A stretch of 64,000 nt of DNA, from assembly GCF_000315625.1 (NCBI RefSeq), contig NW_005434614.1, forward strand, positions 430,272 through 494,271. Direction: 5' to 3'. Below, in pieces: positions 11,012 to 27,008 of the stretch; positions within the stretch are counted from its first letter, which is position 1; each line of letters starts with the position of its first letter. A model generated the notes under the pieces. The model was not told where the DNA came from and made no database searches. It saw only the letters and a list, made by a program, of their open reading frames with translations. Source of the DNA: Guillardia theta CCMP2712. Its lineage: Eukaryota > Cryptophyceae > Pyrenomonadales > Geminigeraceae. The position numbers and the translations under genes were made by a program.

Positions 11012-14000
11012 TTCAGCTCTGCTTGTCTCGTGATGGTGGAGGCCCTTTGGGAGGCGGAGGTTTTGGTTTGCCCGACTTGGACTGGGAGGAGGCTCGCGAG
11101 CTCTGACCAGGAGGAGGAGGAGGAGGAGGAGGATGACTAGGGGCTGGAGGTTTCCTGTAGACGACCCGTCAAGTTTGCACGAGCAAGAGAGGTCTCGGGT
11201 TGACGAGGAGGAGGACAGGGAGGAAGGGATAGAGGGGATCAAAAAGATGGGCAGCGAGGGATGGAAGGAGGGCGAGTCACCTGAGTGAGGGAGATCCTGA
11301 CTTGCTTCCTGTACGAGAGAATTCTTTGCCAGGCGAGGGAGGGTGAGGAGGAGGGGGAGCTTGGCCGGGGGATACAGGGGCATGGATAGAAGGAGGAGGA
11401 GCGTGGATTGGGGGAGGCGGGGCACGAAGAGGAGGGGGAGGGGCCTGCCTCGAGGAGGAGATGGAGGAGGAGTCGTCGCGCACTTCTGTTGAGGGAGCCG
11501 TGGAGGAAGACGAGGACGATACATGGGATATTTCAGTGTGCGAGGGAGGAGAAGGAGCGTGGAGAGGAGGAGGAGGAGCAAGTGGAGGAGGTGGTGGAGG
11601 TGGGGGGGAAGGAGCCGTGACCGTAGGTTGCACGCTTGACTTGACAACTGTGACAGACACTTAGGGTAATGAGAGAGGAGGAGGGGAGGAGGAGGGCTGA
11701 GGGAAGAGGACGGAGGAGGAGGCTGAGGGAAGAGGATGGTGGAGGAGGCTGAGGGAAGAGGATGGAGGAGGAGGGGAGGAGGAAGCGGCAGGATCGTTAC
11801 CATCCACATGCGATGCAGCGCGAGTTGGAGCAAGCTGCGGGGCTTCGGCGTCTACAGGGTCAATGGAGACCTTGGGGCGGGAGTAGACGAAGTCCTGAGA
11901 GGGAGGGAAGAACTTGACGGCGGGTTTGGGAGGAGGAGGGCAGACCGCGCGCAGGCGGTCGAAGATCTGTTTGTCGATGCCCAGGAAGGTCTCCGCCCGC
12001 TGGAGGAAGAGTTTGACAACCTCGCTCCCCAGCTCTGGCAGGTTTCTGTCCTGCTGCGCCTCCTTGAGGATGTGGGAGGGGATGGAGAAGGTGAGGTAGC
12101 GATGCTCTTGCCGCAGCAGATGCATGATCGCGCAGCCCGCCCACTGCAGCCCGTCCCCGAACTGCCACTCGCCCGGTGACCTGCAGGACTTGACGAGGAG
12201 GAGGAATGTCAGGCTGCTCCAGACCCAGTGGAACTCTACATCCTTGGAGGAAGAGGAGAGCAGGTGCCAGGGGGGGAGAGGCAGCACGGCTCCTGGCACA
12301 CCGTCGTAGTCCTTCCCTCCCATCCACGTCAACTTGGCGTTGGCGATGAACTGGTCAAGCTTTGCAAGCACGTTGTGGAGGAGGGAGACGTGCTTGGAGG
12401 AGAGCTCCGACAGCTCCGAGACCGACCTCGTGTGTCCTGCTATTCCTGTCAGCCTTTTCGACTGCAGCTGCGCCTCCTCCCCCAAGACCCCCGACGTCTG
12501 CAGCCTCCTTGCGCTATCCTCGATCACTGCCTCCGTCTTGCTCTGCACGAAGTTCCTGACCTGCCGGCCGGAAGAGAGGAGCAGAGCAGCGAGGGCCTCG
12601 TCGAGCAGGTCAGCGAAGCAGAGCATGTTTCCCAGCTCTCTGAACTGCTGAATGACGCCCGTGCGGAGGGGTGGGTAGGAGGCGACGTCCTTGAGCTTGG
12701 CGTCTTCGAAGTAGCCCATCACTCCCTCTACCGTGTAGTCTCGTGCGCTAGGGAGTTTCATGTCGGCGTCAAGCCCGACGGCAGCGATCTTAGAGAGGTA
12801 GGGGATGATGCCCTCCCGCACCAGCCCCTGCAGCTGGTTGGTCGAGGCCTCCAGCAGCAGCGAAACGTTCTCCTCTCCCATCACCTGCAGCATCGCCGTC
12901 GCGTGCTGTCGCCCGAACGTCCCCCGGCCCTTGAGCGCAGCGAGGATGCGCGAGGTGGCCAAGCGAGAGCCAAAGAGGAGGGCGTACTTGTCGCGCTTGA
13001 GGTCGGGGTGAGTGTTCTCAAGGTGCTTCTTCAACAGCCTCATCTGCTTCCTCGAGTCCGTGTGGCCCTCCGTGTCCTCGTAGTCCATCTCCAGCTCCGA
13101 CTCCACGAACGTTCGCGACCGCTCCTCGAAGTACATGCACGGCAGCAGGTGCGCGCGGATCTGACCCACACAGTAGCGAGCGATCCTGTTGCCCGCTAGC
13201 CCCGTCCTCAGCCCCTCGCAAACGTCCTGCCACACCTCCTCGAACGGCGTCAGCTGGAGTCCGTCCTCCGACAGGTACGCGTGCGCAAACCGACTTGTCC
13301 TAACCAGCGCCTCCAGCTCGAGAATCCCACTGAGGCCCGTCGCTTCGAACCTGCTCTGAGCGTACCACAGGGACGTGCGCTGAAGGTCTTCCACCCTCCA
13401 GCTCAGCTGCGAGCTGAGGTCCACCGAGCGGCCGAGCAGCTTGACATGCTTGACCTTAAGATTAACGCGCATGAACGGGTTGTCCTCCACCTTGTGCGGG
13501 GGAACGAGGTCAGGGAAGAGGTGGGAGGCGGCGAGGAGGCGATAGTGAGCGTAGATCTTGCGAGCGAGGGAGCTGAGCAGCTTGTCGAGGCAAGTTTGAG
13601 CCTCCGCCTCGATCTCGAGGAACAGGTGCTTGCTGCGGAGGACGTTCAAGGAGAAGCGAGCAGCGTCATCGTAGATATGCAGGGGCATGAAGACGTGGGA
13701 GATGGGATTCTTGGTGAACTTCTCTGTGCCAAGGAGGAACGAGCACAACATCCAGGGCAGGTTGATGGAGGCAGGGAATTGCACCTGCTTAGTCATGTCG
13801 AGGAAGAGCTCGCGGAGGTAGAGCGAGCTCAGGTCGGACAGGCTTGCTAGACACTCGGGCAGGTTCTGCATAGTGAGGAAGGACCGGCTCTCCGTCATCC
13901 ACATGCTGAGAGTCTTCTGCTGCTCCTTTGACAGCTCCGCCTTTGAGAACATCCCTCCCTTGCGCTGCTCCGCCCTCCTCAGCACCACCCCACAGATCGA

Positions 14001-15902
14001 TCGGAGGAGGAGGAGGAGAGGATAGCCTGGCCCTGACGATCGCTGGGACATGACAGAGTCTTTGCGGGCCGTTAGAGGCATGATGACAGCCCGGCCGTCC
14101 TGCCCACCTGACGCGTGCCAGTCGGCAGCATACTGCTGTATGACTAGGAGGAGCTCGGCCATCTCTTTCTTGCCCCTCTCCTGCAGGTCTCTGACCATTT
14201 GCCCGACTGCCCCCACAACAACCTCCTGTGTGCGCCAGTGGCAGGTCCTGGCCATGGCTGGGACGAGGAAGGGCAGGAGCTCCTCCAGGCTGCTCACGAA
14301 GCTCTTGATCATCGAGATGAGCTCGAGAAGGGAGGACTTGTCTGTAGCAGAGTAGTTGTTAGTGACCACTCTCTTGTACTGCTGAAACTTGTCCTCCTCG
14401 GTCGGATAGATCTCCGAGCCTGCGTTCTCATCTTTCTGCGGGCAGCTATACTTGATGGCCGACTGCTCCAGGATCCACTCCTTCCACTCCTCCACCATCT
14501 GCAACCAGCCAACGACCTTGGTGTAGATCTCCTGGTCCTCCGAGGGGGAGAACTTTCTCGAGGTATTGGACTGGAAGAATGAAGCTTTCATCTCCTCCAG
14601 CTGGCAGCAGGAAGCATAGATGTTCCTTCTTGCCATGTCCAGCTTGCCTGTGATCGAGTATCTCTCGGACAGCTTCTCTGACTTCCCCTTGCTCAGGTCC
14701 TGGACGTCCGTCAGTTTGATCCCAAGCGCTTCCACGCCGGGTGCGAGACGGACGACGTTCATGCATTCGCTCGTCATGTCGCCAAACACCGGACAGACGG
14801 GGTAGGACGTGATGAAGTCGACGGCATCTTTCACCAGGCTCCCGGCCTTGACCTCTTTGTATCCTTTACTTCCGTCCATCACGCTGGCGACTTCGGCCGC
14901 GTCTTCTCCCAGCATCACAAGACAGAGGGATATCACCCTGTGCGCGACGTGCCTGCTGTTGAGACCAAACCATCCGACCTCCTCGAACTGCTTCCTCGCA
15001 ACTTGGAGGCAGAGGCGCAGCAGCTGCACCGTCACATTCATCGAGAAGAGCTTGGCAAGACGGATGCGAAAGATACTTCCGGTGAGCATCTTGACAAGGT
15101 TGGACTTGTTTGCAAGGTAATGAGACAGATCTTGATCGCAAAACAGGTCATTGTTGAGCAACTGCCTGTTGTCCGTTGTCAGGGCCTGGAGGCCTCTCCT
15201 CCAGCTCGAGTAGTCGTTGTTGAGGCTGGGCTTCATGTCCTTGAGCACGTCGATCACAAACAACTTATCCAGGATCTTGATGATAGCCCACAGTCTCTCC
15301 TCGTTCCACGCCTGGTCCTTGTTCTTCTGCTCCAGCAAGGCTTGGAACTGCTTCACCACGGCGTCTTGCAGGCACGACAGCACAAACGTGTGGAGCTCCT
15401 TCAGCTTGTGGACTGTCGACTTGAGCATGTTGATGTGACTCGCATAGTCCGGGTTGCTCTGAGAGAAGGTCTTGGCAATGCTGCGGTACGTGTACAGCCA
15501 GTGGATCCAGCCGTCAGCCTTGCCCACCCATCTCTCGATCAGCATGACAGCATCGAAGTCTTCCACCACCTGAGATAGATTCTCTGCATCATCGAGGATA
15601 CCGTCTCTCCTTGACAGGTGGCGGTCAAACACAAAGTCTTGACTGGCCCCGCAAGGGAAGAAGAGAGCGTTGCTTGCTCCTTGCACCTGCGGCTGACACA
15701 CCGCCAGCTCGCGCGTGAGAAGGCCGCTGTTGGCTGCTCCATCAGGATGATCGCGCTTGTACTCTTCTAGCTTCAGCTCCAGCGTCTGCAGCGCGAAAGT
15801 TCCACTTGAGAGCGACATCGAACGGATCGGTCCTGTATGGCAAGGCACTTGTAGCTCCAGCGCTCTAGTCTTGACTTGATGTACTCCAGTTGCTATCAGC
15901 AA
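11012..15902 (-). CDS. CYFIP/SRA1/PIR121-like WAVE (SCAR) regulatory complex subunit with proline-rich tail
   Basis: A nearly uninterrupted frame of about 1,400 codons runs from 15902 to 11661. FWINMFAVLDELKNMK-type sequence of CYFIP is recognisable as IIKILDKLFVIDVLKDMK followed by NNDYSSWRRG. YPVCPVFGDM matches the CYFIP VVPLFGDM region, followed by the long alpha-helical FragX_IP body. CYFIP/SRA1 holds the WAVE complex inactive and binds Rac1 to release Arp2/3-dependent actin assembly at the cell cortex. Animal and plant members have about 1,250-1,280 residues, so the C-terminus is extended. After FVYSRPKVSIDPVDAEAPQL a donor (GTAACG near 11801) may lead to further exons. These would be a proline-rich one at 11660-11277 (SPPPPPPPPLAPPPPLHAP) and a last one at about 11090-11012 (KSGKPKPPPPKGPPPSRDK, stop at 11012). 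If not spliced, the frame stops at 11661. A start at Met 28 (15821) is also possible. Confidence 0.85.
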
Positions 15903-16928
15903 CTAAGACAGAAACATTCCCTGCTAAAAAAATATCTTCAGCTGGAGCCAGCAACCTCGATCAATCCAGACCCTGCATGCTGTTGGCCTGATCTTATCGC
16001 TAATATGTGAGGATGTTATACCTTCCCTTCTCGACTCAGCCTTGTATTTCATATCCAGTAGATTTCACTCCTCTGCCTCCCGCACAGCTATCTCCCTTCT
16101 CTGCTCACGTTCTAACATCGCTTGCTTAGCTTTGTGCTCCAACCATCGCATTGAGCAGCCTGCTGTTGTCAACTTCCTTGCTCACAACCCCTCTTTTAAC
16201 CAAATCACATCATCGCAAGACACATGACTTCGCAGTTTCTTCTCGCATCTGATATGCTGCTGTCTTTCTTCTAGCATTTGTCAGCCATGTATGTCTCATC
16301 GCAACTATCGCTATAAATCTCTCCTAGTTTCTCTTTCCTCACTGAACACAAGCATGAGCTTGCAGGCAAGCTCATGCTCTGCCATATCGTTGTCCTCTGC
16401 CACGTCGTCATCTTCTGCCATGCCCTCAGCTCGCCACATTCTCGACCGCTCCCTGCCTCTTGCTCTGTCGTCTTTCTGTAGCATCCCGCGAAGCGCCTAA
16501 CTTGTAAAACCAGTTATTAAGTGTACCACTAGTGCCTTAAATTATGTTTTGATAGGACTTTAGTGATGATGCGGAAGACTAATAAATCTTTTAGAGGGAT
16601 ATTTAAAATATTTTATAATATTTACATCTCAGCTTTTAAAAAGCATGGCCCTCATACCGCATCAAATAACGGCCATGTCGCACCAGATGTCGCACAATGA
16701 CGCAAGGGAGGAACAAATTTCTTGAGGGGGAGGAGGAGGAGGCGAAGAACGATGAAGGACATGGGCGAGAGCGCGATCTCTATGAGAGACGATGAAGATC
16801 ACTGAGATGTTCACGGGAATGAGAAAGCTGTTCCTGGACAAACACGAACAATTCATCAACAGATTGCAACAAGTGCTGTGCTGATCTGCAGAACACCTTC
16901 TTCTAAGTGTTCTTTCAACTTCATCAGG
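15903..16928. other. Intergenic region between divergent genes
   Basis: This region lies between the CYFIP start (minus) and the coiled-coil gene start (plus). It includes an AT-rich patch at about 16500-16640, unusual for this GC-rich window, that could be promoter or scaffold DNA. I see no coding exon. Confidence 0.45.
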
Positions 16929-17579
16929 ATGTATGACCTCGCACCTCCAGGCTCTCCCATACCTGGTGACTTGCTTATGCTCTGCTCTTCTCCTCCTCAA
17001 ACTCTTTCAGGGCTGGAGCATCTATTCGGAGGAGGATCAGGGATGTCAAAGACGGGAGGGCAGAAAACGTCTGCTGCTCCCTCTCAGAGGATCGAGCGAA
17101 TGATACAGACGTCTGCATCGCACAGGTTGCTTGCTCCTTGTCTGCCAGACCTTCTCCTCATTCCTCCCTGCAGACGACCTGTCTTGGTAGGGAGGAGGGA
17201 TCTTCGAGGGAACAGCAACGGGACGACAAAGACGAGCAGGAAGACTGCAGGAGAGCGGAGGAGGAAGGAAGTCGACGACGAGGGTGCCAACCTCGCGGAT
17301 CTGATCCTGGCAGCTGTCCCAAGACAGCCGATCGTCGTGGAGTATGAAGCTACACCACCATCATATGTGCAGGACGAGGAGTTTGCTGCCGTAACACGCA
17401 GTGAGCAGGTAAGAAGAGGAGCGTGCTGCTCTACTTGAAGTGTTACGATGACAAGATGGTAGATGGAAGACCATCAGTCAACATCATCACTTACAAGCGA
17501 TGAATCACACGTCATTCGTCACGTTCCCCTCCATTCACATCCCTTTCAGCAAAATGCCTTGAGGAGCGTTCCTTTTGAA

Positions 17580-17615
<36 letters not shown>

Positions 17616-18723
17616 CCTCCTCCTCCTGCTCCTCCTCCTCCCGCAGTCTCTGCCAGTCCTGCTCCCTCGTCTTCCCTTCCTGCAGTTCCTCTTCATGACC
17701 CATCGGCGATCTCGAGGCTGTCAGATCCTCAACAGGAGGAGCGAGCGATGAAGATCCGAAAACAAGAAGAGCTGAAGGAGTCTCTCAGGCAGCAGGTAGT
17801 TCTTGCCCTTTCTTTTGTTCTTCCTCCTGTCCTTTTTCCACTCCTCCTCTCTCTCTCATTTACCCTTCCCTCCCCTCCTTCTCTGCCCCTTCCCTCGCCT
17901 TCCCTTCCCTTTCCTTTCGTTCTCCTCCCTTGCCATTTCTCAGCTTTCCTTCCCTGCCTCCCTTCCCATCCTCTGGTCCCATCCCTTCTGCTCAAGAGCG
18001 ACTTCGCAGGTGCAGGAGAGGAAGAGGTTAAAGGAAGAGGAGGTACTTCGACAGAAGGTAGCGAAACAACTGGGCGCACACGTTTCTGACTGCATTGCAG
18101 CGGGAGGAGGAAAGGGAGGAGGAGAGGTGTAGGAGGGAGCAGGAGCAGCTCAAGTATCAGGTGAAGGCAGAGGATAGGAGCAGTTGTTTCATGATGTCCG
18201 AGCAGTTTGAGGCAGAGAAGGCAGCAAAGCGATCAGCTGGAAGCTCACAAACAACAGGTTAGCTTCTCCCCACCTGGCCTCTCTTCCCTTCCCTTCCCTT
18301 CCCTTCCCTTCCCGTNNNNNNNNNNNNNNNNNNNNNNNNNNNNNNNNNNNNNNNNNNNNNNNNNNNNNNNNNNNNNNNNNNNNNNNNNNNNNNNNNNNNN
18401 NNNNNNNNNNNNNNNGGGAGGAGGTGGAGGAGGAGCAGCTGCAGCAGCAGATATTGGTTCTGCTGCTCCCCGCAACAAGATGGCTCTGTCGAAGGCTCTC
18501 GCAGCTGCTCGAGGAGGAAGGAGAGAGGCTGCTGGTGCGGTGAAGGGCGTCAAGGTAACGCCGGCAGGGCGAGGACGAGGAGGGAGAGAAGAGGAGGAAG
18601 AGATGCGTGTTGGCGTTAGGGCCCTGCGAAGACGGCGAGACTTGAGAAATGAGCAGGCAGGAGCAGAGGCAGGAGCAGGAGCAGGAGCAGTGAGATCAAG
18701 AGCTGGAGCTGGAGCTGGGACAA

Positions 18724-18784
<61 letters not shown>

Positions 18785-18959
18785 GATCAGAGCAAACAAA
18801 CGAGTGGAGGCTCCTGCTCCCCGTGCTGCCTCTCGTCCTCCCTTTGGTTCTCGTCCTCTCCCTGGCAAGGCTTCTGTTCAAGTCTCGCGTTCCCTAGAGG
18901 CTGAAAGTGTCTTCCTCTCTGCGGATCAAGGTGCCCTCGTGCCCCTGCTTCTCTTCCTG

Positions 18960-19025
<66 letters not shown>

Positions 19026-19420
19026 AACTTCTCTTCCTTTACCTCCTCCTCCTACTTTTTCCCGTGTACCTGCTGCTGCTGCTGCTGCTGTTGATTCCCT
19101 TCTGCGGTCTCGTCCTCTTCTTAACAGTCTCGCAGGGGTTCCTTTCCCGCCATCGTCGCAACAATCTCTGTATGTTCGGCTCTGTGCCTCTTTCTCAGTC
19201 TTGCTTAATGACTCGATCGCCTTATCTTGACTCTCCTGCACCTTCCTCTCCCCTTCCTTCCTCCCCCTTCCTTCTTCCCTCCTCTTCCTGAGTCTCGTGC
19301 AGGGAGCAGGGCGAGGAGGATCTGGGAGAAAACTTTGAGCTGCTTCAAAACCTCAACTTCCCTCTCTCACAACACGATCGCGACAAGTTCGAGACTTTCT
19401 TGCGATCTTTACATGTTTGA
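16929..19420 (+). CDS. Low-complexity coiled-coil protein, possibly centrosomal (CSPP1/CCDC66-like), split by an assembly gap
   Basis: This is a multi-exon gene. Exon 1 begins MYDLAPPGSPIPG, then a GT donor. Later exons read LEHLFGGGSGMSKTGG, DEGANLADLILAAVPRQPIV, and a Pro-Ala repeat (APAPAPAPPPPPAPPPP, about 17580-17645). Strongly helical charged pieces follow: MKIRKQEELKESLRQQ, VQERKRLKEEEVLRQK and REEEREEERCRREQEQLKYQ. A Gly/Ala-rich part follows the N gap. The last exon reads EDLGENFELLQNLNFPLSQ and ends FLRSLHV with a stop at 19418-19420. EELK.SLR.Q followed by charged helix resembles centrosome/spindle-pole proteins of the CSPP1/CCDC66 type, but low complexity makes that weak. Hexanucleotide GAGCAG arrays occur in both exons and introns. 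Part of the gene is missing in the gap. Confidence 0.55.
17579..17620 (+). repeat. CTCCTG hexanucleotide array encoding Ala-Pro repeats
   Basis: Seven CTCCTG units are read in frame as alternating Ala and Pro within the coiled-coil gene. Confidence 0.85.
18316..18415. other. 100-N assembly gap
   Basis: Exactly 100 N bases are present, which is commonly a placeholder length. The left flank is a CCCTT run and the right flank is GGAGGT-rich, so the gap probably reflects a collapsed or unreadable simple repeat. Confidence 0.98.
18724..18783 (+). repeat. GGAGCA hexanucleotide array
   Basis: About ten tandem units read as Ala-Gly in the frame that continues from the gap. It may be coding. Confidence 0.8.
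18957..19026. repeat. CTCCTG hexanucleotide array, probably intronic
   Basis: About eleven units follow the coding piece that ends SLEAESVFLSAD. The frame would read poly-Leu, so an intron is likelier. The orientation is opposite to the 18724 array. Confidence 0.8.
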
Positions 19421-19554
19421 TATATGTACTTATCATCCTCGTCTTCCATCTTGTCCAATATGTTCCTGATCCCTTGACCTTCCTGCCTCCTCTGCTCCCC
19501 ACACCCCCACACACCCCCACCCCTCTGGTCACTGCTATCTACTTCCTCGCTCCT

Positions 19555-24354
<4,800 letters not shown>

Positions 24355-25066
24355 GTCCAGGTTGTGGGCCTTGGACGTGATTAGGAGCTTTCAGATTTTC
24401 CTACGAAACTCCAGCCTCGACATTTTATCATCCTCGGGTTGGTCTTGTCACCTTGAGGAGGTGCAGGCAAATTCTGCTGCGAGCTCATGCATGTTGCACT
24501 GCGCGAATGTAAGAATCATGCGCACGCGTGACGAAGTTCGAGATCTCAAGGTTGATATCAGTCTCTTCAACATCGTTGGCTATCATGGCATTATTGCTTG
24601 CCTAATCTTTGCAGAGCTTGTGACTGCTTTCCTAATCTTTGCAGAGCTTGTCACTATTTTTCTATTCTTCGCAGAGGCGATGTTTCATCAGCAATTATAT
24701 CGGCACCTAACCCTACCTTGGTTGTGCTCCTCGAAGCAACCTACACAGGCCCGTTGTAAGGCATTCACCAACAACGCACTGCGGCAAGGTAACATAGTGT
24801 CTACCTGCATGATTGCATGCAACTCGTTCATTCGTTCTACCACTACGTCGCGCCTATTCGTCGATCTTCTGCTTGCATTGCCTTGTCTTCCCTGTGCGTT
24901 TCAACACATCTTCCCTTGGCCTCGACCTCTCTACCTATGCATCAGATACACCTATAGCACTTTCTCGGGCATTAGCGCTGCTACGCGCGTCATGTATCCC
25001 TGCCATTCTCGCCATGTCTGCGCTCTTTCCCCGCCTCTCCCTCTCCTCGTTTCGTTTTCCCGCCAT
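24355..25066. other. Upstream region of the SPEN gene, no gene supported
   Basis: A long plus-strand frame crosses this stretch, but its composition is unlike coding sequence here and most of its start overlaps SPEN exon 1. At about 24597-24680 there are three imperfect copies of a 30-base unit containing TAATCTTTGCAGAGCTTGT. Confidence 0.45.
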
Positions 25067-25178
25067 CACGTGCCTGCCCGACCCACTAGGGCTGCGAACC
25101 GGCTGCGCTGCCAAGACACATCACGTGATATCACGTGACTCAGATTTGAAACACGTGACAATAATTTCTGGTCACGTG
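25067..25178. promoter_or_regulatory. Cluster of five CACGTG (E-box/G-box) sites
   Basis: CACGTG palindromes occur at 25067-25072, 25122-25127, 25132-25137, 25152-25157 and 25173-25178. Four of them share the extended form with A before and after (TCACGTGA or ACACGTGA). CACGTG is the classic target of bHLH and bZIP factors. The cluster is about 710-820 bases upstream of the SPEN start and about 860 bases downstream of the first bHLH-like gene, so the target gene is not obvious. Confidence 0.55.
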
Positions 25179-25223
25179 AGCTACCATGCCGAACGAGTTT
25201 TATATCAGTCACGGTCTGCGAGG

Positions 25224-25490
25224 AAGAAGAAGCGAGGAATGCAGGGAGAGGGAGGAGAAGCGAGGAATGCAGGGAGAGGGAGGAGAAGCGAGGAATGCAG
25301 GGAGAGGGAGGAGAAGCGAGGAATGCATGGAGAGGGAGGAGAAGCGAGGAAGGCAGGGAGAGGGAGGAGAAGCGAGGAAGGAAGGCGGGGAGAGGAAGGA
25401 GAAGCGAGGAAGGCCGGGAGAGGGAGGAGAAGCGAGGAAGGCAGGGAGAGGGAGGAGAAGCGAGGAAGGCAGGCAGGGAAGGGAGGGGGG
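25224..25490. repeat. 28-bp tandem minisatellite
   Basis: About nine copies of a 28-base unit contain GGGAGAGGGAGGAGAAGCG, with AATGC and AAGGC variants at the end. It directly follows the CACGTG cluster. All three frames are open because of the composition, so I do not call a protein. Confidence 0.9.
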
Positions 25491-26040
25491 ATACATAGCG
25501 CGGGAAAGTCTTAGAGCTAGTAGTAGTGCAGGCTGGATGAGAAATTTTGAGGGCCAAGGCCGAGATTCTTGCGAGGGTGGGACGTCATGGAGTGTCAGAG
25601 ACACGAGAGTACACTGATGCGCATGACTGAGAACACGTCTTGCTGTGGTGCATACATGCAAGGGCTATGTAGTACCTTCACAGGATACACCAACTAGACA
25701 CAGCGAAACGAATACATCCGTGTAGGGATATGAAATGTGTGCTGCATTGGGGAATGCCAATCGAGGTTCGTGTTTGCTCTATAAGACTGTCTTCCCCGCA
25801 TTGGCCTTGCATAGCGCAGTAACAACATGCAGCGATCAATGATGGAATGGCAATCGTGACTGTGCCATTGGGATAGAAGTGAGGACGTACCAATCAAAAT
25901 CAGCGGTGGCATTCTCAACGAATAAACATGTGTACAACCGAAGAAAACAATTCACGAAAGACATTTATTCACAAGAGTCTCATGTAATCAAAAACAGTTG
26001 CAATCGAAACTCTTCACCAAGAAAAGCATCAGTCTTGTTC
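25491..26040. other. Intergenic, no gene seen
   Basis: This lies downstream of the first bHLH-like gene. It probably contains that gene's 3' untranslated region, with TTTATT on the plus strand at about 25962. I see no further feature. Confidence 0.4.
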
Positions 26041-27008
26041 CTAGAAGCACACTGCTCCACTCGATCGCACCCCCACAAGTAGCACAACCGCCCCTGCCCC
26101 CTGCTGCTGCTTCCTCCCCCCAGGCTTCTTCTCTCCCCGGAACGCCTTCCATCGCACCACCTCGTACTGCATCCTTGCAGCCTTCCCTCCTCCCTTCTCC
26201 CCTCGGCTCCTCCGAGACGTCTCCCCATGGCCCTTCACGCCCCTCGCCTCCTCTGCCCGGTATCGACACATCCGGAACATCTCGCAAGGCCTGCCCTCAC
26301 CCGTCATCCCTCCCACCGCCCCTCCGCCCGTCCCTCCGTACTCACACTCGGTTAGTCGACCTCGTCGCCGCCTTGAGGTATCGTCCAAGCCGCTCCTGCT
26401 CTGCCGGGTGTACCAGGAGGTCCAGCGTCACCTCCTCCTTGAGGTCCCCGTACCATGGCGCCGCCTCCACGTACTCCCGCATCCCTCGCCCCATCCACCT
26501 GCCCATCGCAAGCCTCCCTGTCAGCTCCTCCCCCTTCCTCTCCTCTCGTGGCCCTACCGGATCGCTCCTGTCTCCGTCTCGACCTCCACCACGAGCATGC
26601 ATCCCGCTCGCCGCATCCCTGGTCGACCCTTTAGCCCGAGCGCTTCCCTCCCAGTGCTCCCGCTCACCTTCCCGAACCGTGTCCGACGACACCCCCGACA
26701 TGTAGGACCTGCAGCCCCACGACGCGTCAGCCTCCGGCAGCCCCTGGCCGCACTGCTGCTCGCACGCCTTCCTCGCTCTACCTGACGAGCTTCGAGGCCC
26801 CCTCGAGGATCTGGAACAGCGATCGCCCAGACGGCGTCAGCGCTCGCGGCTGCCGGGCCTCCCCGGCGTCTGCCGATGACGAGCGTGAGTGAGGTGCACA
26901 GAGGGCAGAGAGAGAGCGACTGCGGGACTGCACGTACCGAGAGGAGGGAGGAAGGCGTCGAGCTGCCTTAGAAGCTCCTTCTGGGAGCCGCGAACGCGCT
27001 GCTTCTTC
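26041..27008. repeat. Long direct repeat, copy A (~970 bp)
   Basis: This is nearly identical to 28389-29356, with only scattered substitutions and one 5-base difference at about 26313 that falls in an intron. The limits are the stop codon (CTAGAAGCAC) on one side and the GCGCTGCTTCTTCTC stretch on the other. Confidence 0.92.

Noticed and set aside
12228-13199. 323-codon plus-strand frame
   Set aside because: It is antisense to the well-supported CYFIP frame and follows from its codon bias.
25224-25490. Possible CRISPR-like array
   Set aside because: The units are contiguous with no unique spacers, so it is a minisatellite; the window is also eukaryotic.
25186-25617. Glu/Arg/Gly-rich frame
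   Set aside because: It is a translation of the 28-bp array, which is open in several frames on both strands.
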